Below, piece by piece: positions 50,048 to 58,888 of a stretch of 64,000 nucleotides of DNA. Location of the stretch: the NCBI RefSeq assembly GCF_001612805.1, contig NZ_BDBD01000029.1, positions 110,909-174,908 on the forward strand. The letters run 5' to 3'. Within the stretch, counting starts at the first letter, position 1; every line of letters starts with the position of its first letter. Both the position numbers and the translations under genes were made by a program. The notes under the pieces were generated by a model, which searched no databases, was not told the DNA's origin, and saw only the letters and a program-made list of their open reading frames with translations. The DNA comes from Nocardia coubleae NBRC 108252. GTDB lineage: Bacteria > Actinomycetota > Actinomycetes > Mycobacteriales > Mycobacteriaceae.

Positions 50048-51223
50048 TCAGCCGTCGGTACGCGAGATCGGCCCGGGAAACCACCGATACATCGCGACCG
50101 ATCCGAGCCCGAGGGTCACCGCGAGTAGCCCACCGGCGGCGGAAAGCCCGGCGAAGGCGCCGACCACCCCGACCGCGACCGGCCCGGCGAACATCCCGGC
50201 GTCGTGGGTGACGCGCCACGCGCCGAGGAATTCGGCGCGCCGGTCCGGTGGGGCGGCGAACGCCCCGACGGTCATGATGAGACCGTTGCTCAACCCGTTC
50301 GCCAGGCCGAGCAGCACGGTGGCCGCGCCCATGGTGAGCACGGAATCGGTGAAAGGCAGTGCCGCGTAACCGGCGGCGAAACAGATGCCGCAGGCGACGC
50401 CGGTGACGCGGCTGCCCGCCCGGTCCAGCCACACCCCGGCCGGGTAGGACATGAGCACGTCGATCGCACCCGCCAGCCCGAACAGCAGGCTCGTCGTCGC
50501 GGCATCGATACCGAGGTGCACCGCCCACAGCGGCAGCAGCGCCGATCGCGACGCGCGCGCCGCCCCGACCGCGACCGCCGCGAGGCCGAGAGTGCCCAAG
50601 GCCCTGCGGTTTTCGGAAACCACGGTGTGCAGCGGCCGTGACGACGGCTCGACCGGTGCACCCGAGCGGATCGTCAGCATCGCCGCGGCCGCCACCACGG
50701 TGGTCACGAGCTGCAACCACAGCGCCCCGATCGGACCGAACCCGTGCACCAGTGCCGCACCGAGGAACGGCCCACAGAAGAACCCCAACCGGTGCGCACC
50801 AGCCAACGTCGACATGGCCCGCCCACGCTGCTCCGGCGCCACCACCGACACCAGATAGGTCTGTCTGGCCAGCCCCCACACCGCGCCCGCCGCACCGATG
50901 AGCAGCAAACCCACCGCCAGCACACCGAGATTCGGCGCGAGGATCGCCGCGACCACGCCGACCAGACCGAGCCCGCTGCCGACACCGATCGCGGCCCGCT
51001 CCCCGACCCGCGCGACGATCCGCCCGGCGGGCAGATCCGTGAGAACCATGCCGAGCCCGCTCAACGCGACGATCAACCCGGCCGCACCCGCCGATGCACC
51101 GAGATCGAGTGCCCGCAGCGCGTACATCGGTGCGGCGGCACCGGTCCCGATGCCGTACAACACCATCGGTGCGAAGACCGGCAGCGCAAGCGTCCGCAGC
51201 CGAACGGCAGAATCGTCGAGCAT
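50048..51223 (-). CDS. MFS transporter
   Basis: A 391-residue protein with twelve predicted helices and MFS motifs (loop 2-3 DLPAGRIVARVGERAA; loop 8-9 YPAGVWLDRAGSRVT). It lies 52 bp after an FMN monooxygenase gene on the same strand and may be the last gene of the sulfonate-like import cluster; it could export a product or a toxic intermediate, but this is inference. Convergent with the TIGR03086 gene, 95 bp between stops with only a poor hairpin. Confidence 0.87.
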   Translation of the reverse strand: MLDDSAVRLRTLALPVFAPMVLYGIGTGAAAPMYALRALDLGASAGAAGLIVALSGLGMVLTDLPAGRIVARVGERAAIGVGSGLGLVGVVAAILAPNLGVLAVGLLLIGAAGAVWGLARQTYLVSVVAPEQRGRAMSTLAGAHRLGFFCGPFLGAALVHGFGPIGALWLQLVTTVVAAAAMLTIRSGAPVEPSSRPLHTVVSENRRALGTLGLAAVAVGAARASRSALLPLWAVHLGIDAATTSLLFGLAGAIDVLMSYPAGVWLDRAGSRVTGVACGICFAAGYAALPFTDSVLTMGAATVLLGLANGLSNGLIMTVGAFAAPPDRRAEFLGAWRVTHDAGMFAGPVAVGVVGAFAGLSAAGGLLAVTLGLGSVAMYRWFPGPISRTDG

Positions 51224-51275
51224 CACCGCCCGGCAACCGATCCATCGCTATTAGCCGGACAACAACTTTCGTCGC

Positions 51276-52625
51276 TCATCCAACACTCGCCGGTTCGGGC
51301 GCGAATCGGCTCGCGGGCCGGGCGAGACCGAAGTGGTCGCGCAATGTCGTTCCCGAGTACTCGGTGCGGAACAGGCCGCGCTCCTGCAGGATCGGCACCA
51401 CCGTCGAGGTGAACACCTCGAGCCCGCCCGGGTACCAGGGCGGCATCACATTGAATCCGTCGGCCGCGCCGTGGGTGAACCATTCTTCGATAGTGTCAGC
51501 GATCTGCTCAGGGGTTCCGGCGATCACCCGGTGCCCGCGCGCACCGGCCAGCCGGTGCAGCAATCCGCGCAGCGTCGGCCGTTCGCGTTCGACGATTCCG
51601 GCCACGACCTGCAGCCTGCTGCGCGCGTTGTCGGTGACATCGCCCGCCCCGGCGAAGACCTCCACCGGCACCGCCTCGTCGAGCGCGTAGCCGCGCAGCG
51701 ACGTCCCGGTGATCGATTCCAGTTGCTTCAACCCGTATTCCGGCACGGTGAGCTCGTTGAACTCACGCTCCAGACGCCGCGCGGCGGACTCGGTGTCGGC
51801 GATGAACGGGCTGATGCCCGGCAGGATCCGCACCTCCTCCGCGTTGCGCCCGTACTCCGCGGCCTTGGCCTTGATGTCAGCGTAGAAGGCCTGGGCATCC
51901 GAAAGACGCTGGTGCGCCGTGAAAATCGCCTCGGCGTACCGGCCGGCGAACGCACGGCCCTCGTTGGAGGCACCGGCCTGCACCAGCACCGGGCGTCCCT
52001 GTGGTGTCCGGGCCGAACTGAAAGGTCCACGCACACGCAGGTATTCACCGACGAAATCGATCGGATGGATCTTGTCCGCGTCCGCGTAGATGCCCGCCGC
52101 ACGGTCGAGCACGATCGCGTCGTCCTCCCAGCTGTCCCACAGCGCGACCACCGCGTCGACGAATTCCCGCGCCCTGGCATACCGCTCACGATGGTCGGGA
52201 TGCCGGTCTAGACCGAAATTGGCTGCCGCCACGTCGGTTCCGGTGGTGACAATGTTCCAGCCGGCCCGGCCACCCGAGATGTGGTCGAGCGAGGAGAACA
52301 ACCGTGCGAGGTTGTACGGCTCGTAATAGGTGGTCGACGCCGTGGCGATGAGACCCAGATGCGTGGTGGCGGACGCGATCGCGGTGAGCAGCGTGATCGG
52401 TTCGAGCCCGGGCGCGGCATTGTGGCGAACATCGGTCCGCAATGCCGGGCCGTCGGCGAAGAACACCGCGTCCAGCTTCGCCGCCTCCGCGGTGCGCCCA
52501 ATCTCCTGGTAGTAGGTCACGTCGTAGATGCGGTCCGGCCGGCTGTCGGGATGCCGCCAAGCGGCCTCGTGATGACCGGACGGGTAGATGAAGGCGTTCA
52601 GACTCAATTGCCGTGGTGCGTTCAC
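51276..52625 (-). CDS. FMN-dependent LLM-class monooxygenase (NtaA/SnaA/DszA family)
   Basis: A 449-residue TIM-barrel monooxygenase using FMNH2 from a separate reductase. Family hallmarks are LNAFIYPSGHHEAAWRHP, RAGWNIVTTGT, FGLDRHPDHRERYARA and VLVQAGASNEGRAFAGRYAE. The family cleaves C-N or C-S bonds in compounds such as nitrilotriacetate, dibenzothiophene sulfone or organosulfonates. The ATG overlaps the stop of the upstream ATPase by 4 bp, so oxygenase and importer are co-expressed, pointing to a scavenged imported substrate. Confidence 0.88.
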   Translation of the reverse strand: MNAPRQLSLNAFIYPSGHHEAAWRHPDSRPDRIYDVTYYQEIGRTAEAAKLDAVFFADGPALRTDVRHNAAPGLEPITLLTAIASATTHLGLIATASTTYYEPYNLARLFSSLDHISGGRAGWNIVTTGTDVAAANFGLDRHPDHRERYARAREFVDAVVALWDSWEDDAIVLDRAAGIYADADKIHPIDFVGEYLRVRGPFSSARTPQGRPVLVQAGASNEGRAFAGRYAEAIFTAHQRLSDAQAFYADIKAKAAEYGRNAEEVRILPGISPFIADTESAARRLEREFNELTVPEYGLKQLESITGTSLRGYALDEAVPVEVFAGAGDVTDNARSRLQVVAGIVERERPTLRGLLHRLAGARGHRVIAGTPEQIADTIEEWFTHGAADGFNVMPPWYPGGLEVFTSTVVPILQERGLFRTEYSGTTLRDHFGLARPASRFAPEPASVG

Positions 52626-53389
52626 GATGCCTGCTTCACTGTCTCGAGGTCGGTGGTGTCCACGCCGAGCCCGGCGAGCAACACCTCACGCAACCGGATG
52701 AATTCGGGGTGGGCGTGCCTGCGCGGTCGGGCGATGTCGATGCGCTGATCGATGGCGATGCGGCCCTCGTCGAGGACAAGCACCCGGTCGGCCAGCAGCA
52801 GTGCCTCGTCCACGTCATGGGTCACCAGCAACACGGCGGGCTGGTGCCGTGCGCACAGCGCCTGCAGCAGCGAGTGCATGCGGATCCTGGTGAGGGCGTC
52901 GAGCGCGCCGAACGGTTCGTCGGCCAGCAACAGTTCCGGCTCACGCACCAGTGATCGGGCCAGCGCGACCCGTTGTTGTTCGCCACCGGAAAGCTCACGG
53001 GGCCAAGCCTTCTCGCGCCCACCGAGGCCCACCTCGGCCAGCGCTGACCGGCCGCGCTCGGCGGCGTCGCGGCCGGTGAGTCCGAGCACCACATTGTCGA
53101 GTACCCGTGCCCAGGGCAGCAGCCGCGAATCCTGGAACACCACAGCGCGCCGCCCGGGAACGGTCAGTTCTCCGGACCCCGGTACCTGTCCGTCGAGTTC
53201 GGCCAGGGCGCGCAACAGCGTGCTCTTACCGGACCCGCTGCGCCCCAGCAGCGCCACGAACTCTCCGCGACGGATCGCAATATCTATACCCCGCAATATG
53301 ACACGCTGCCCGAAGCCCCGGGTGAGACCCCTTGTCCGCACCACCGCGCGGTCGTCGCGCTCGATCAGTCGCCCAGCGTCTGTCGCCAT
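52622..53389 (-). CDS. ABC transporter ATP-binding protein (SsuB/TauB type)
   Basis: A 255-residue ATPase for nitrate/sulfonate/taurine-type importers. Walker A GRSGSGKS is at residues 49-56, Q-loop VFQDSRLLPWARV, signature LSGGEQQRVALARSL and Walker B LLLADEPFGALD. A start at 53389 is right because the permease stop is 25 bp inside. Longer frames have no similarity. It powers the importer described next. Confidence 0.92.
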   Translation of the reverse strand: MATDAGRLIERDDRAVVRTRGLTRGFGQRVILRGIDIAIRRGEFVALLGRSGSGKSTLLRALAELDGQVPGSGELTVPGRRAVVFQDSRLLPWARVLDNVVLGLTGRDAAERGRSALAEVGLGGREKAWPRELSGGEQQRVALARSLVREPELLLADEPFGALDALTRIRMHSLLQALCARHQPAVLLVTHDVDEALLLADRVLVLDEGRIAIDQRIDIARPRRHAHPEFIRLREVLLAGLGVDTTDLETVKQAS

Positions 53390-54225
53390 GCCAGCACCTT
53401 CCGTTCCGTTGTCCGCACGGCGAGATCGCCGAAGAGTCCGAGAAGTCCGTAGATCACCAGGCCGACGACGATCACGTCGATCTGCCCGTAGGTGCGCGCC
53501 TGCGTCATCAGATATCCGATGCCGCTGGTCGCGTTCACCTGTTCGACGACCACCAGCGCCAGCCACGAAATGGTGACCGCGAGCCGCAGGCCGAGAAAGA
53601 AGCCGGGCAGCGACCCGGGCAGTGCGACGCGGCGCAGGAATCCCCACCGCGACAGCCCGACCGTCTCGGCCAGCTCCACATAGCGCGCGTCCACACCGCG
53701 CAGATACGCGTGGGTGTTGAGGTAGATCGGGATCAGCACGCTGGTCGTGATGACGATCAGCTTCATCTCCTCGCCGATCCCGAACCACACGATGAACAGC
53801 GGGATCAGCGCCAACGTGGGAATGGCGCGCTTGATCTGCACCGGGCCGTCGACCAGCGCCTCCCCGATCCGGCTCAACCCCGCGATCAGCGCGAGCGCCA
53901 CCCCGATCACCACACCGAGCACCAGCCCGATCGCCGCCCGTTGCAGCGAGGTGAGCAGATTGGACTGCAATCGCCCGTCCGCGATCAGCTCCCCCGCCGT
54001 CCGCGCGACCGTCCACGGTGCGGGCAATGTCTCGGGATCGAGTGCACCCGTGGCCGATCCGGCGACCCACGCGCCGACAAGCAACGCCGGACCGAGCGCG
54101 AAACCGAACGGAATGGGCTTGCCGGGGCCGAGCCTTCGCTTGCCGCGTCCACGCGGAGCCAATTCGGGTTCGCCGGTCCGGTGTGCCCGTACGCGCCGCA
54201 CCACACCGGCTTCGAGGGTCGCCAT
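53365..54225 (-). CDS. ABC transporter permease (SsuC/TauC type)
   Basis: A 286-residue membrane protein with about six helices. The coupling segment DARYVELAETVGLSRWGFLRRVALPGSLPGFFLGLRLA is the EAA motif of nitrate/sulfonate permeases (here in its usual E-x-A-x-x-x-G form). It overlaps the ATPase gene by 25 bp and starts at the last base of the SBP stop. Confidence 0.92.
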   Translation of the reverse strand: MATLEAGVVRRVRAHRTGEPELAPRGRGKRRLGPGKPIPFGFALGPALLVGAWVAGSATGALDPETLPAPWTVARTAGELIADGRLQSNLLTSLQRAAIGLVLGVVIGVALALIAGLSRIGEALVDGPVQIKRAIPTLALIPLFIVWFGIGEEMKLIVITTSVLIPIYLNTHAYLRGVDARYVELAETVGLSRWGFLRRVALPGSLPGFFLGLRLAVTISWLALVVVEQVNATSGIGYLMTQARTYGQIDVIVVGLVIYGLLGLFGDLAVRTTERKVLAWRQTLGD

Positions 54226-55316
54226 CAGCTCACCGCCCCGGCGAAGGCCGCGCCGCTCGCGGTGACGGCCTCGGTGACCGCCGCGTCGAAACGCAGGTCG
54301 AAACCGTCGGTGGCGGTGATCTTCTTCGGCAACTCACCGGCGGCATCGATCGCGTCGATCGTGCTCTGTTGACGCGCGACCAGCTGCGGGTCCAGGTGCG
54401 GGAACGTATAGGTGCCGAGCGATTCCACGATCCGCCGCGCGTCGTCGGGGCTCACCTTCTGGTTGCGCACGTAGTACGCGTCGGCCCATTCGGCGCTGTG
54501 GGTGTTGGTCCAGTGCCAGGCCCGCACGAACGCGCCGACCAACGCCCGGGTCGCGGCCGCCTTCGCCGGATCCTGCACCACCGCACGCCGCGCGTACAGA
54601 TAGGCGAGCCCGCTGTAGATGCCGCTCGTCTCCGAATCCGGGATCAGCGACGTGCCGGGAGTGCGCAGCAACCTGGTCACATTCGGTTCGATCAGCGGCG
54701 CCACCTCGACCTGCCCGGTGCGCACCGCGTCGAGGAACTCCGCCAGCTGCAACCGGATCAATTGCACGTCACCGGTTTTCAGACCCGCCTTGCTCAGCGC
54801 CTTCAACACCGCCGCCTGCTGGGCGGTGCCCTCGGCGTAGGCGATCTTGCGCCCCTTCAGGTCCGTGAGCCTCGTGATCGACAAGCCTGGGGCGACAGCG
54901 AGTTTCAGCGCCTGCGGGTTGGTCTGGTACGAACCGACGATCGGCACGTCCTGTCCCGCCGCGAGTGCGTGGATCGGCGGTACGTCACCGACCTGGCCCA
55001 CATCGGCCGCCCCGGCCCTGAATGCCTCCAGGATCGCCGGCCCTCCGACGAAGTTCGCGAATTCGATCTTGAACGGCAGTTTGTCCAGCTCGCCCGAGAG
55101 CCGAAGAGCATTCTGCAACCGCTCCTGCTGGTCGGCGACCACGAGGGTGGTACCCGGCGGGACCTCGGTCGGCAGCGGTGCGTCGGGGGTGCCGAGCGGC
55201 TTGTCGTCACCGCCCGCGCATCCGGTCAGGCCGAGGGTCGCGGCGGTGGTCACCGCGAGGAACGCGGCGGTGACGCGGCCACGCAGGCCGTGCCCGGAGG
55301 TGTTCGATCGGTACAT
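54225..55316 (-). CDS. ABC transporter substrate-binding lipoprotein (SsuA/TauA type)
   Basis: A 363-residue exported lipoprotein, lipobox LGLTGC with Cys33, followed by a type II periplasmic-binding fold (ALKLAVAPGLSITRLTDLKGRKIAYAEGTAQQAA, family-typical). Nitrate/sulfonate/taurine-binding relatives share the fold; the ligand is unknown. It is first in SBP-permease-ATPase-oxygenase(-MFS). The ATG at 55316 faces a cobalamin riboswitch on the other strand. Confidence 0.9.
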   Translation of the reverse strand: MYRSNTSGHGLRGRVTAAFLAVTTAATLGLTGCAGGDDKPLGTPDAPLPTEVPPGTTLVVADQQERLQNALRLSGELDKLPFKIEFANFVGGPAILEAFRAGAADVGQVGDVPPIHALAAGQDVPIVGSYQTNPQALKLAVAPGLSITRLTDLKGRKIAYAEGTAQQAAVLKALSKAGLKTGDVQLIRLQLAEFLDAVRTGQVEVAPLIEPNVTRLLRTPGTSLIPDSETSGIYSGLAYLYARRAVVQDPAKAAATRALVGAFVRAWHWTNTHSAEWADAYYVRNQKVSPDDARRIVESLGTYTFPHLDPQLVARQQSTIDAIDAAGELPKKITATDGFDLRFDAAVTEAVTASGAAFAGAVS

Positions 55317-55404
55317 ACCCGGATTCAAGCAACCGGACAAACCGGCGAACACCCTTTGCCTTACCGTGAGCCGAACCCGGCGCTGTGCCTGCACCCGGTG
55401 CCGC

Positions 55405-55515
55405 GCTACAGTCGGTGGGTCATCCCCGGTGGGTGCGGGAATCCGGTGCAATTCCGGGACGGTCGCGCCACTGTGATCGCCTCACGGCGAAAGTCAGACC
55501 TCCCTCGCCGGGCAC
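55405..55515 (+). promoter_or_regulatory. cobalamin (B12) riboswitch
   Basis: Conserved blocks of the cobalamin element occur in order: GGGAATCCGGTG (55437-55448), AATTCCGGGACGGTCGC, GCCACTGT (55467-55474) and AAAGTCAGACC (about 55490-55500, the B12-box-like end). The boundaries are approximate. It lies about 40 bp before the start of an importer operon of the FecCD/BtuC type, and should reduce expression when adenosylcobalamin is present. Confidence 0.9.
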
Positions 55516-55554
55516 CCTCTGAAAGGGCCGCGCCTTGCCTCTGGAGAACCCGCG

Positions 55555-56586
55555 ATGATCCGTGCACGGATCTCGCTCGCACTACCCGTGCTCGCGGTGT
55601 TGCTGCTGGTCGCCATGATCGCCGCCACCGGCTTCGGCGCGGAAACCGTTCCCGTGCGCGCGGTACTCGACACCCTCGGCGCCCGGCTCACCGGAACCAC
55701 CCCCACCGACCCCGGCATCGACACCATCGTCTGGCAGCTGCGCGTCCCACGCACCATCCTCGCCGCCGTGGTCGGTGCCGGTCTCGCGGTGGCGGGCGCC
55801 GCGATGCAGACCCTGGTCCGCAACCCGCTCGCCGACCCCTACCTGCTCGGTGTCTCCTCCGGCGCGGCCGTCGGTGCGGCGGCCGTCATCACCTCCGGCC
55901 TGTTCGCGGGTGCAGGCATGTGGGCGTTGTCCGGCGGTGCGCTGGCGGGCGCTTTCGGTGCGGCGACCCTCGTGTTCCTCATCGCCCTTGCGCAGGGCGG
56001 ACTCACCCCGTTGCGGCTGGTGCTCACCGGTACCGTGCTCGGCTCGGCCTTCGCCGCGTGCAGCAGCTACCTGGTGTTCCGCAGCACCGATCCCGCCGCT
56101 GCCGAATCGGTGCTGTTCTGGCTGCTCGGCAGCCTCGCGGGCGCCGACTGGTCGACCCTTGGTCTCCCGCTGATCGTCGTCGCGCTCTGTGCCACGATCC
56201 TGGTCGCGATCGCGGGCTGGCTCGACGCCCTCACCCTGGGCGCCGACACCGCCTCCTCCCTCGGGGTGCCGGTGACCGGCCTGCGGATCGGGTTGTTCGT
56301 GCTGCTCGCGGTGCTCGTCGGTGTGCTGGTCGCGGTGTCGGGTGGGATCGGTTTCGTCGGCCTGGTCGTCCCGCATGCCGCGCGCATGATCGTCGGCCCA
56401 CGGCATCGTGATCTGCTGCCCGCCTGCGCATTGTGCGGGGCGTTGTTCCTGGTGGTCGCCGATGCTGCCACCCGGGTGCTGGTACGCCCCACCGAGATTC
56501 CGGTCGGTGTCCTCACCGGCCTCATCGGCGCCCCCACCTTCCTGTTGCTGATGGGCAGACGCCGCTACCGGTTCGGCACCTCATGA
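55555..56586 (+). CDS. btuC: cobalamin-type ABC transporter permease (BtuC/FecCD family)
   Basis: A 343-residue FecCD-family permease with ten helices (GAGLAVAGAAMQTLVRNPLADPYLLGVSSGAAVGA and GGIGFVGLVVPHAARMIVGPRHR are the conserved helix and coupling pieces). The preceding B12 riboswitch and the matching ATPase and binding protein downstream identify corrinoid as the probable cargo rather than iron. Start ATG 55555 with GGAGAACCC upstream. Confidence 0.9.
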   Translation: MIRARISLALPVLAVLLLVAMIAATGFGAETVPVRAVLDTLGARLTGTTPTDPGIDTIVWQLRVPRTILAAVVGAGLAVAGAAMQTLVRNPLADPYLLGVSSGAAVGAAAVITSGLFAGAGMWALSGGALAGAFGAATLVFLIALAQGGLTPLRLVLTGTVLGSAFAACSSYLVFRSTDPAAAESVLFWLLGSLAGADWSTLGLPLIVVALCATILVAIAGWLDALTLGADTASSLGVPVTGLRIGLFVLLAVLVGVLVAVSGGIGFVGLVVPHAARMIVGPRHRDLLPACALCGALFLVVADAATRVLVRPTEIPVGVLTGLIGAPTFLLLMGRRRYRFGTS

Positions 56587-57392
56587 GCACCGACGAACCG
56601 CCGCTTCTCGAACACGGCAGGCTCTATGCGCGCGAGCTCGCCTGCGCCATCGGCCGACGCACTGTTCTCGCGGAGGTGGACTTCTCGATCGAGCCGGGTG
56701 AGACCGTCGGCATCGTCGGCCCCAACGGCAGCGGCAAAACCACGCTACTGCGCACCTTGTCCGGTGTGCACCGCCCCCGTTCCGGCCGGGTACTCGTCGA
56801 CGATCAGGTCCTGCACGATCTGCGGCCCCGCCGCCGCGCCGCGACCGTCGCGCTGGTCGCCCAGGACGAGATACCACCCGACGACATGCTGGTCGGCGAG
56901 GTCGTGGCGCTGGGGCTCACCCCGTACCTGCCGCCGTGGGGTCTGGACGCACCACGCGAACAACAGCGGGTGACACAGGCTTTGGCGTCGGTCGACCTGC
57001 ACGGCTTCGCCGGACGACCGGTGCGCCAACTCTCCGGTGGCGAACGTCAACGGGTCCTGCTGGCCCGCGCGCTCGTCCAGAACACCCCCGTCCTGCTGCT
57101 CGACGAGCCGACCAACCATCTCGACGTCACCCATCAGCTCGAATTGCTCACCCTGGTCCGCGGTCTGCGCCGCACGGTGGTGGCCGCCCTGCACGATCTG
57201 TCGCTGGCTGACCGCTATTGCGATCGGATCATCGTGCTGCACAAGGGACGTGCGCGTCCGCCCGCACCGCCGGGCGAAGCGCTCTCCCCCGCCGTCGTCG
57301 CCGAGGTGTTCGGTGTCGACGCCAACCGCGTCCGGCATCCGGTCACCGGCGAGGACCATTTGTTGATCACCCCGCGAGAGGCACGACGATGA
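56583..57392 (+). CDS. btuD: cobalamin-type ABC transporter ATP-binding protein (BtuD/FecE)
   Basis: A 269-residue ATPase: Walker A GPNGSGKT (46-53), signature LSGGERQRVLLARAL, Walker B VLLLDEPTNHLD. These are typical of FecE/BtuD/HmuV proteins. ATG overlaps the permease stop in ATGA; longer frames into the permease are not coding. It powers BtuC-type import. Confidence 0.92.
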   Translation: MSTDEPPLLEHGRLYARELACAIGRRTVLAEVDFSIEPGETVGIVGPNGSGKTTLLRTLSGVHRPRSGRVLVDDQVLHDLRPRRRAATVALVAQDEIPPDDMLVGEVVALGLTPYLPPWGLDAPREQQRVTQALASVDLHGFAGRPVRQLSGGERQRVLLARALVQNTPVLLLDEPTNHLDVTHQLELLTLVRGLRRTVVAALHDLSLADRYCDRIIVLHKGRARPPAPPGEALSPAVVAEVFGVDANRVRHPVTGEDHLLITPREARR

Positions 57393-58423
57393 ACAAGAAC
57401 CCCGGCCGGATCCTGGCCACCACCGCACTCGCCGCCGTACTCGCGGCCTGTACCGGAACGTCCGCCGAATCCGCGACCACCGTGACGGTCCGCAATTGCG
57501 GTGTGGAGACCCGTTTTCCGGCACCCGCGCAGCGCATGTTCGTCAACGACGGCAATCTCATTTCCATGGTGCTGGCACTGGGTGCCCAGGATCAGGTGGC
57601 GGCGGTCTCCAGCGTCAAACGCGACGCGGCCACCCTGCGCGCCCATTACGGTGCCGAACTCGTCGACGGACTCAACGATGTCGCTCCCGAATATCCTTCG
57701 CGCGAAACGGTTCTTGCTCAACGTCCCGACGTGATGGTCGCCGGTTGGAGCTACGGTTACGACGAGGCGAGCAACCTCACCCCCGCCTCCCTACGCAAGG
57801 ACGGCATCGCCGCCTACGTGCTCACCGAGAGCTGCCGCCAGGCCGACGGGGGCGCTGCGCGCGGCACCGTCGAACCGTGGACGGCGCTGCGCACCGATCT
57901 CACCGATCTGGGTGTCATCACCGGCCGCACCGCCCGCGCGAGCGAGGTCACCGCCGATCTCGACACCAGACTCGCGGCCCTGGCGGCCGCTCCGAAACCG
58001 GCGAAGGCCCCCACCGTCTTCCTCTTCGACAGCGGCACCGACACCATCTACTCGAGCGGGAAATTCGGTGCACCCCAGGCGATCCTGGAGGCGGCGGGCG
58101 CCCGCAACATCCTCGACGACGTCGCCGACACCTGGACCAAGGTCTCCTGGGAGCGCCTGGCCGCCGCCGACCCCGACGCCATCATGTTCGTCGACTACCC
58201 CGGCCAAACCTACGCGCAGAAGGTCGACATACTGCGCGGCAAGCCCGGCATCAACAACCTGCGGGCGGTGCGGGAGAGCCGCTTCTTCAACCTGCCCTAC
58301 GCCCTGTGGACGAGCGGACCGCTCAATATCGACGCCGCCGAGCAGATCCGCAAGCAATTGGAGGCCTGGAACCTGGTGCCCGCCTCGGCCGTGGTCCCGC
58401 GCGCCGACGACGCGGTGCGCTGA
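57389..58423 (+). CDS. btuF: cobalamin-type substrate-binding lipoprotein (BtuF-like)
   Basis: A 344-residue exported lipoprotein with lipobox VLAAC (Cys21). It has a type III periplasmic-binding fold: VTVRNCGVETRFPAPAQRMFV at the start and RPDVMVAGWSYGYDEAS, with a long central helix. The riboswitch marks it as probably corrinoid binding. Its ATG overlaps the ATPase stop (ATGA). It ends in a perfect palindrome shared with the convergent oxidoreductase gene. Confidence 0.88.
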   Translation: MNKNPGRILATTALAAVLAACTGTSAESATTVTVRNCGVETRFPAPAQRMFVNDGNLISMVLALGAQDQVAAVSSVKRDAATLRAHYGAELVDGLNDVAPEYPSRETVLAQRPDVMVAGWSYGYDEASNLTPASLRKDGIAAYVLTESCRQADGGAARGTVEPWTALRTDLTDLGVITGRTARASEVTADLDTRLAALAAAPKPAKAPTVFLFDSGTDTIYSSGKFGAPQAILEAAGARNILDDVADTWTKVSWERLAAADPDAIMFVDYPGQTYAQKVDILRGKPGINNLRAVRESRFFNLPYALWTSGPLNIDAAEQIRKQLEAWNLVPASAVVPRADDAVR

Positions 58424-58434
58424 CCGGTCAGCGC
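58417..58434. terminator. 18-bp palindrome over the convergent stop codons of btuF and the deazaflavin oxidoreductase
   Basis: GCGCTGACCGGTCAGCGC is a perfect self-complementary sequence containing the btuF TGA (58421-58423) and the opposite gene's stop (58428-58430). It can form a 7-bp stem with a CCGG loop in either RNA. Short for a terminator but well placed for both. Confidence 0.45.
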
Positions 58435-58856
58435 GGGGTGAGCAGGACCAGCGGGATCTCGCGGGTGGTCTTGGTCTGGTAGTCGCCGTATCCCTTGTAC
58501 GTCGCGACGACCTGCGGCCACAGGTCCGCCCGTTCGGCTTCCGTCGCGACGCGGGCGATCATCGGTGTGCGCGGACCGTTCTGCACGGCGACCTCGACCT
58601 CGGGGTTGTCGCGCAGGTTCAGGAACCAGGCGGGATGGGTGGGATCGCCGCCGCGCGAGGCGACGACGACGATCCGGTCCTCCTCCAGGATCGGAGCCGT
58701 GAGCATCACCGAACGCGGCTGACCCGACTTGCGTCCGATCGTGGTGAGTTCGAGCGACGGCATCCCCATCACGGTCTTGCCGATCCGCCCACCGGTGACG
58801 GCGAGCAGCGCACGATGAACGCCGTTCATGATCTTCAGCTGCAGGTCACTTGGCAT
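58428..58856 (-). CDS. nitroreductase family deazaflavin (F420)-dependent oxidoreductase (Ddn-like)
   Basis: A 142-residue F420-dependent barrel protein with LTTIGRKSGQPRSVMLTAPI and AWFLNLRDNPEVEVAVQNG, the Ddn/FDOR-A hallmarks. The KSG-x-x-R motif binds the F420 phosphate. A start at 58856 gives the normal N-terminal helix. Reaction unknown; quinone reduction is typical. Convergent with btuF. Confidence 0.87.
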   Translation of the reverse strand: MPSDLQLKIMNGVHRALLAVTGGRIGKTVMGMPSLELTTIGRKSGQPRSVMLTAPILEEDRIVVVASRGGDPTHPAWFLNLRDNPEVEVAVQNGPRTPMIARVATEAERADLWPQVVATYKGYGDYQTKTTREIPLVLLTPR

Positions 58857-58888
58857 ATCGGCAAATCTACTCGGTGCTCGCACGCAGG

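Noticed and set aside
52622..54070. 482-residue frame covering ATPase and part of the permease gene
   Set aside because: The N-terminal part is an Arg-rich antiframe of the permease; the ATPase starts at 53389.
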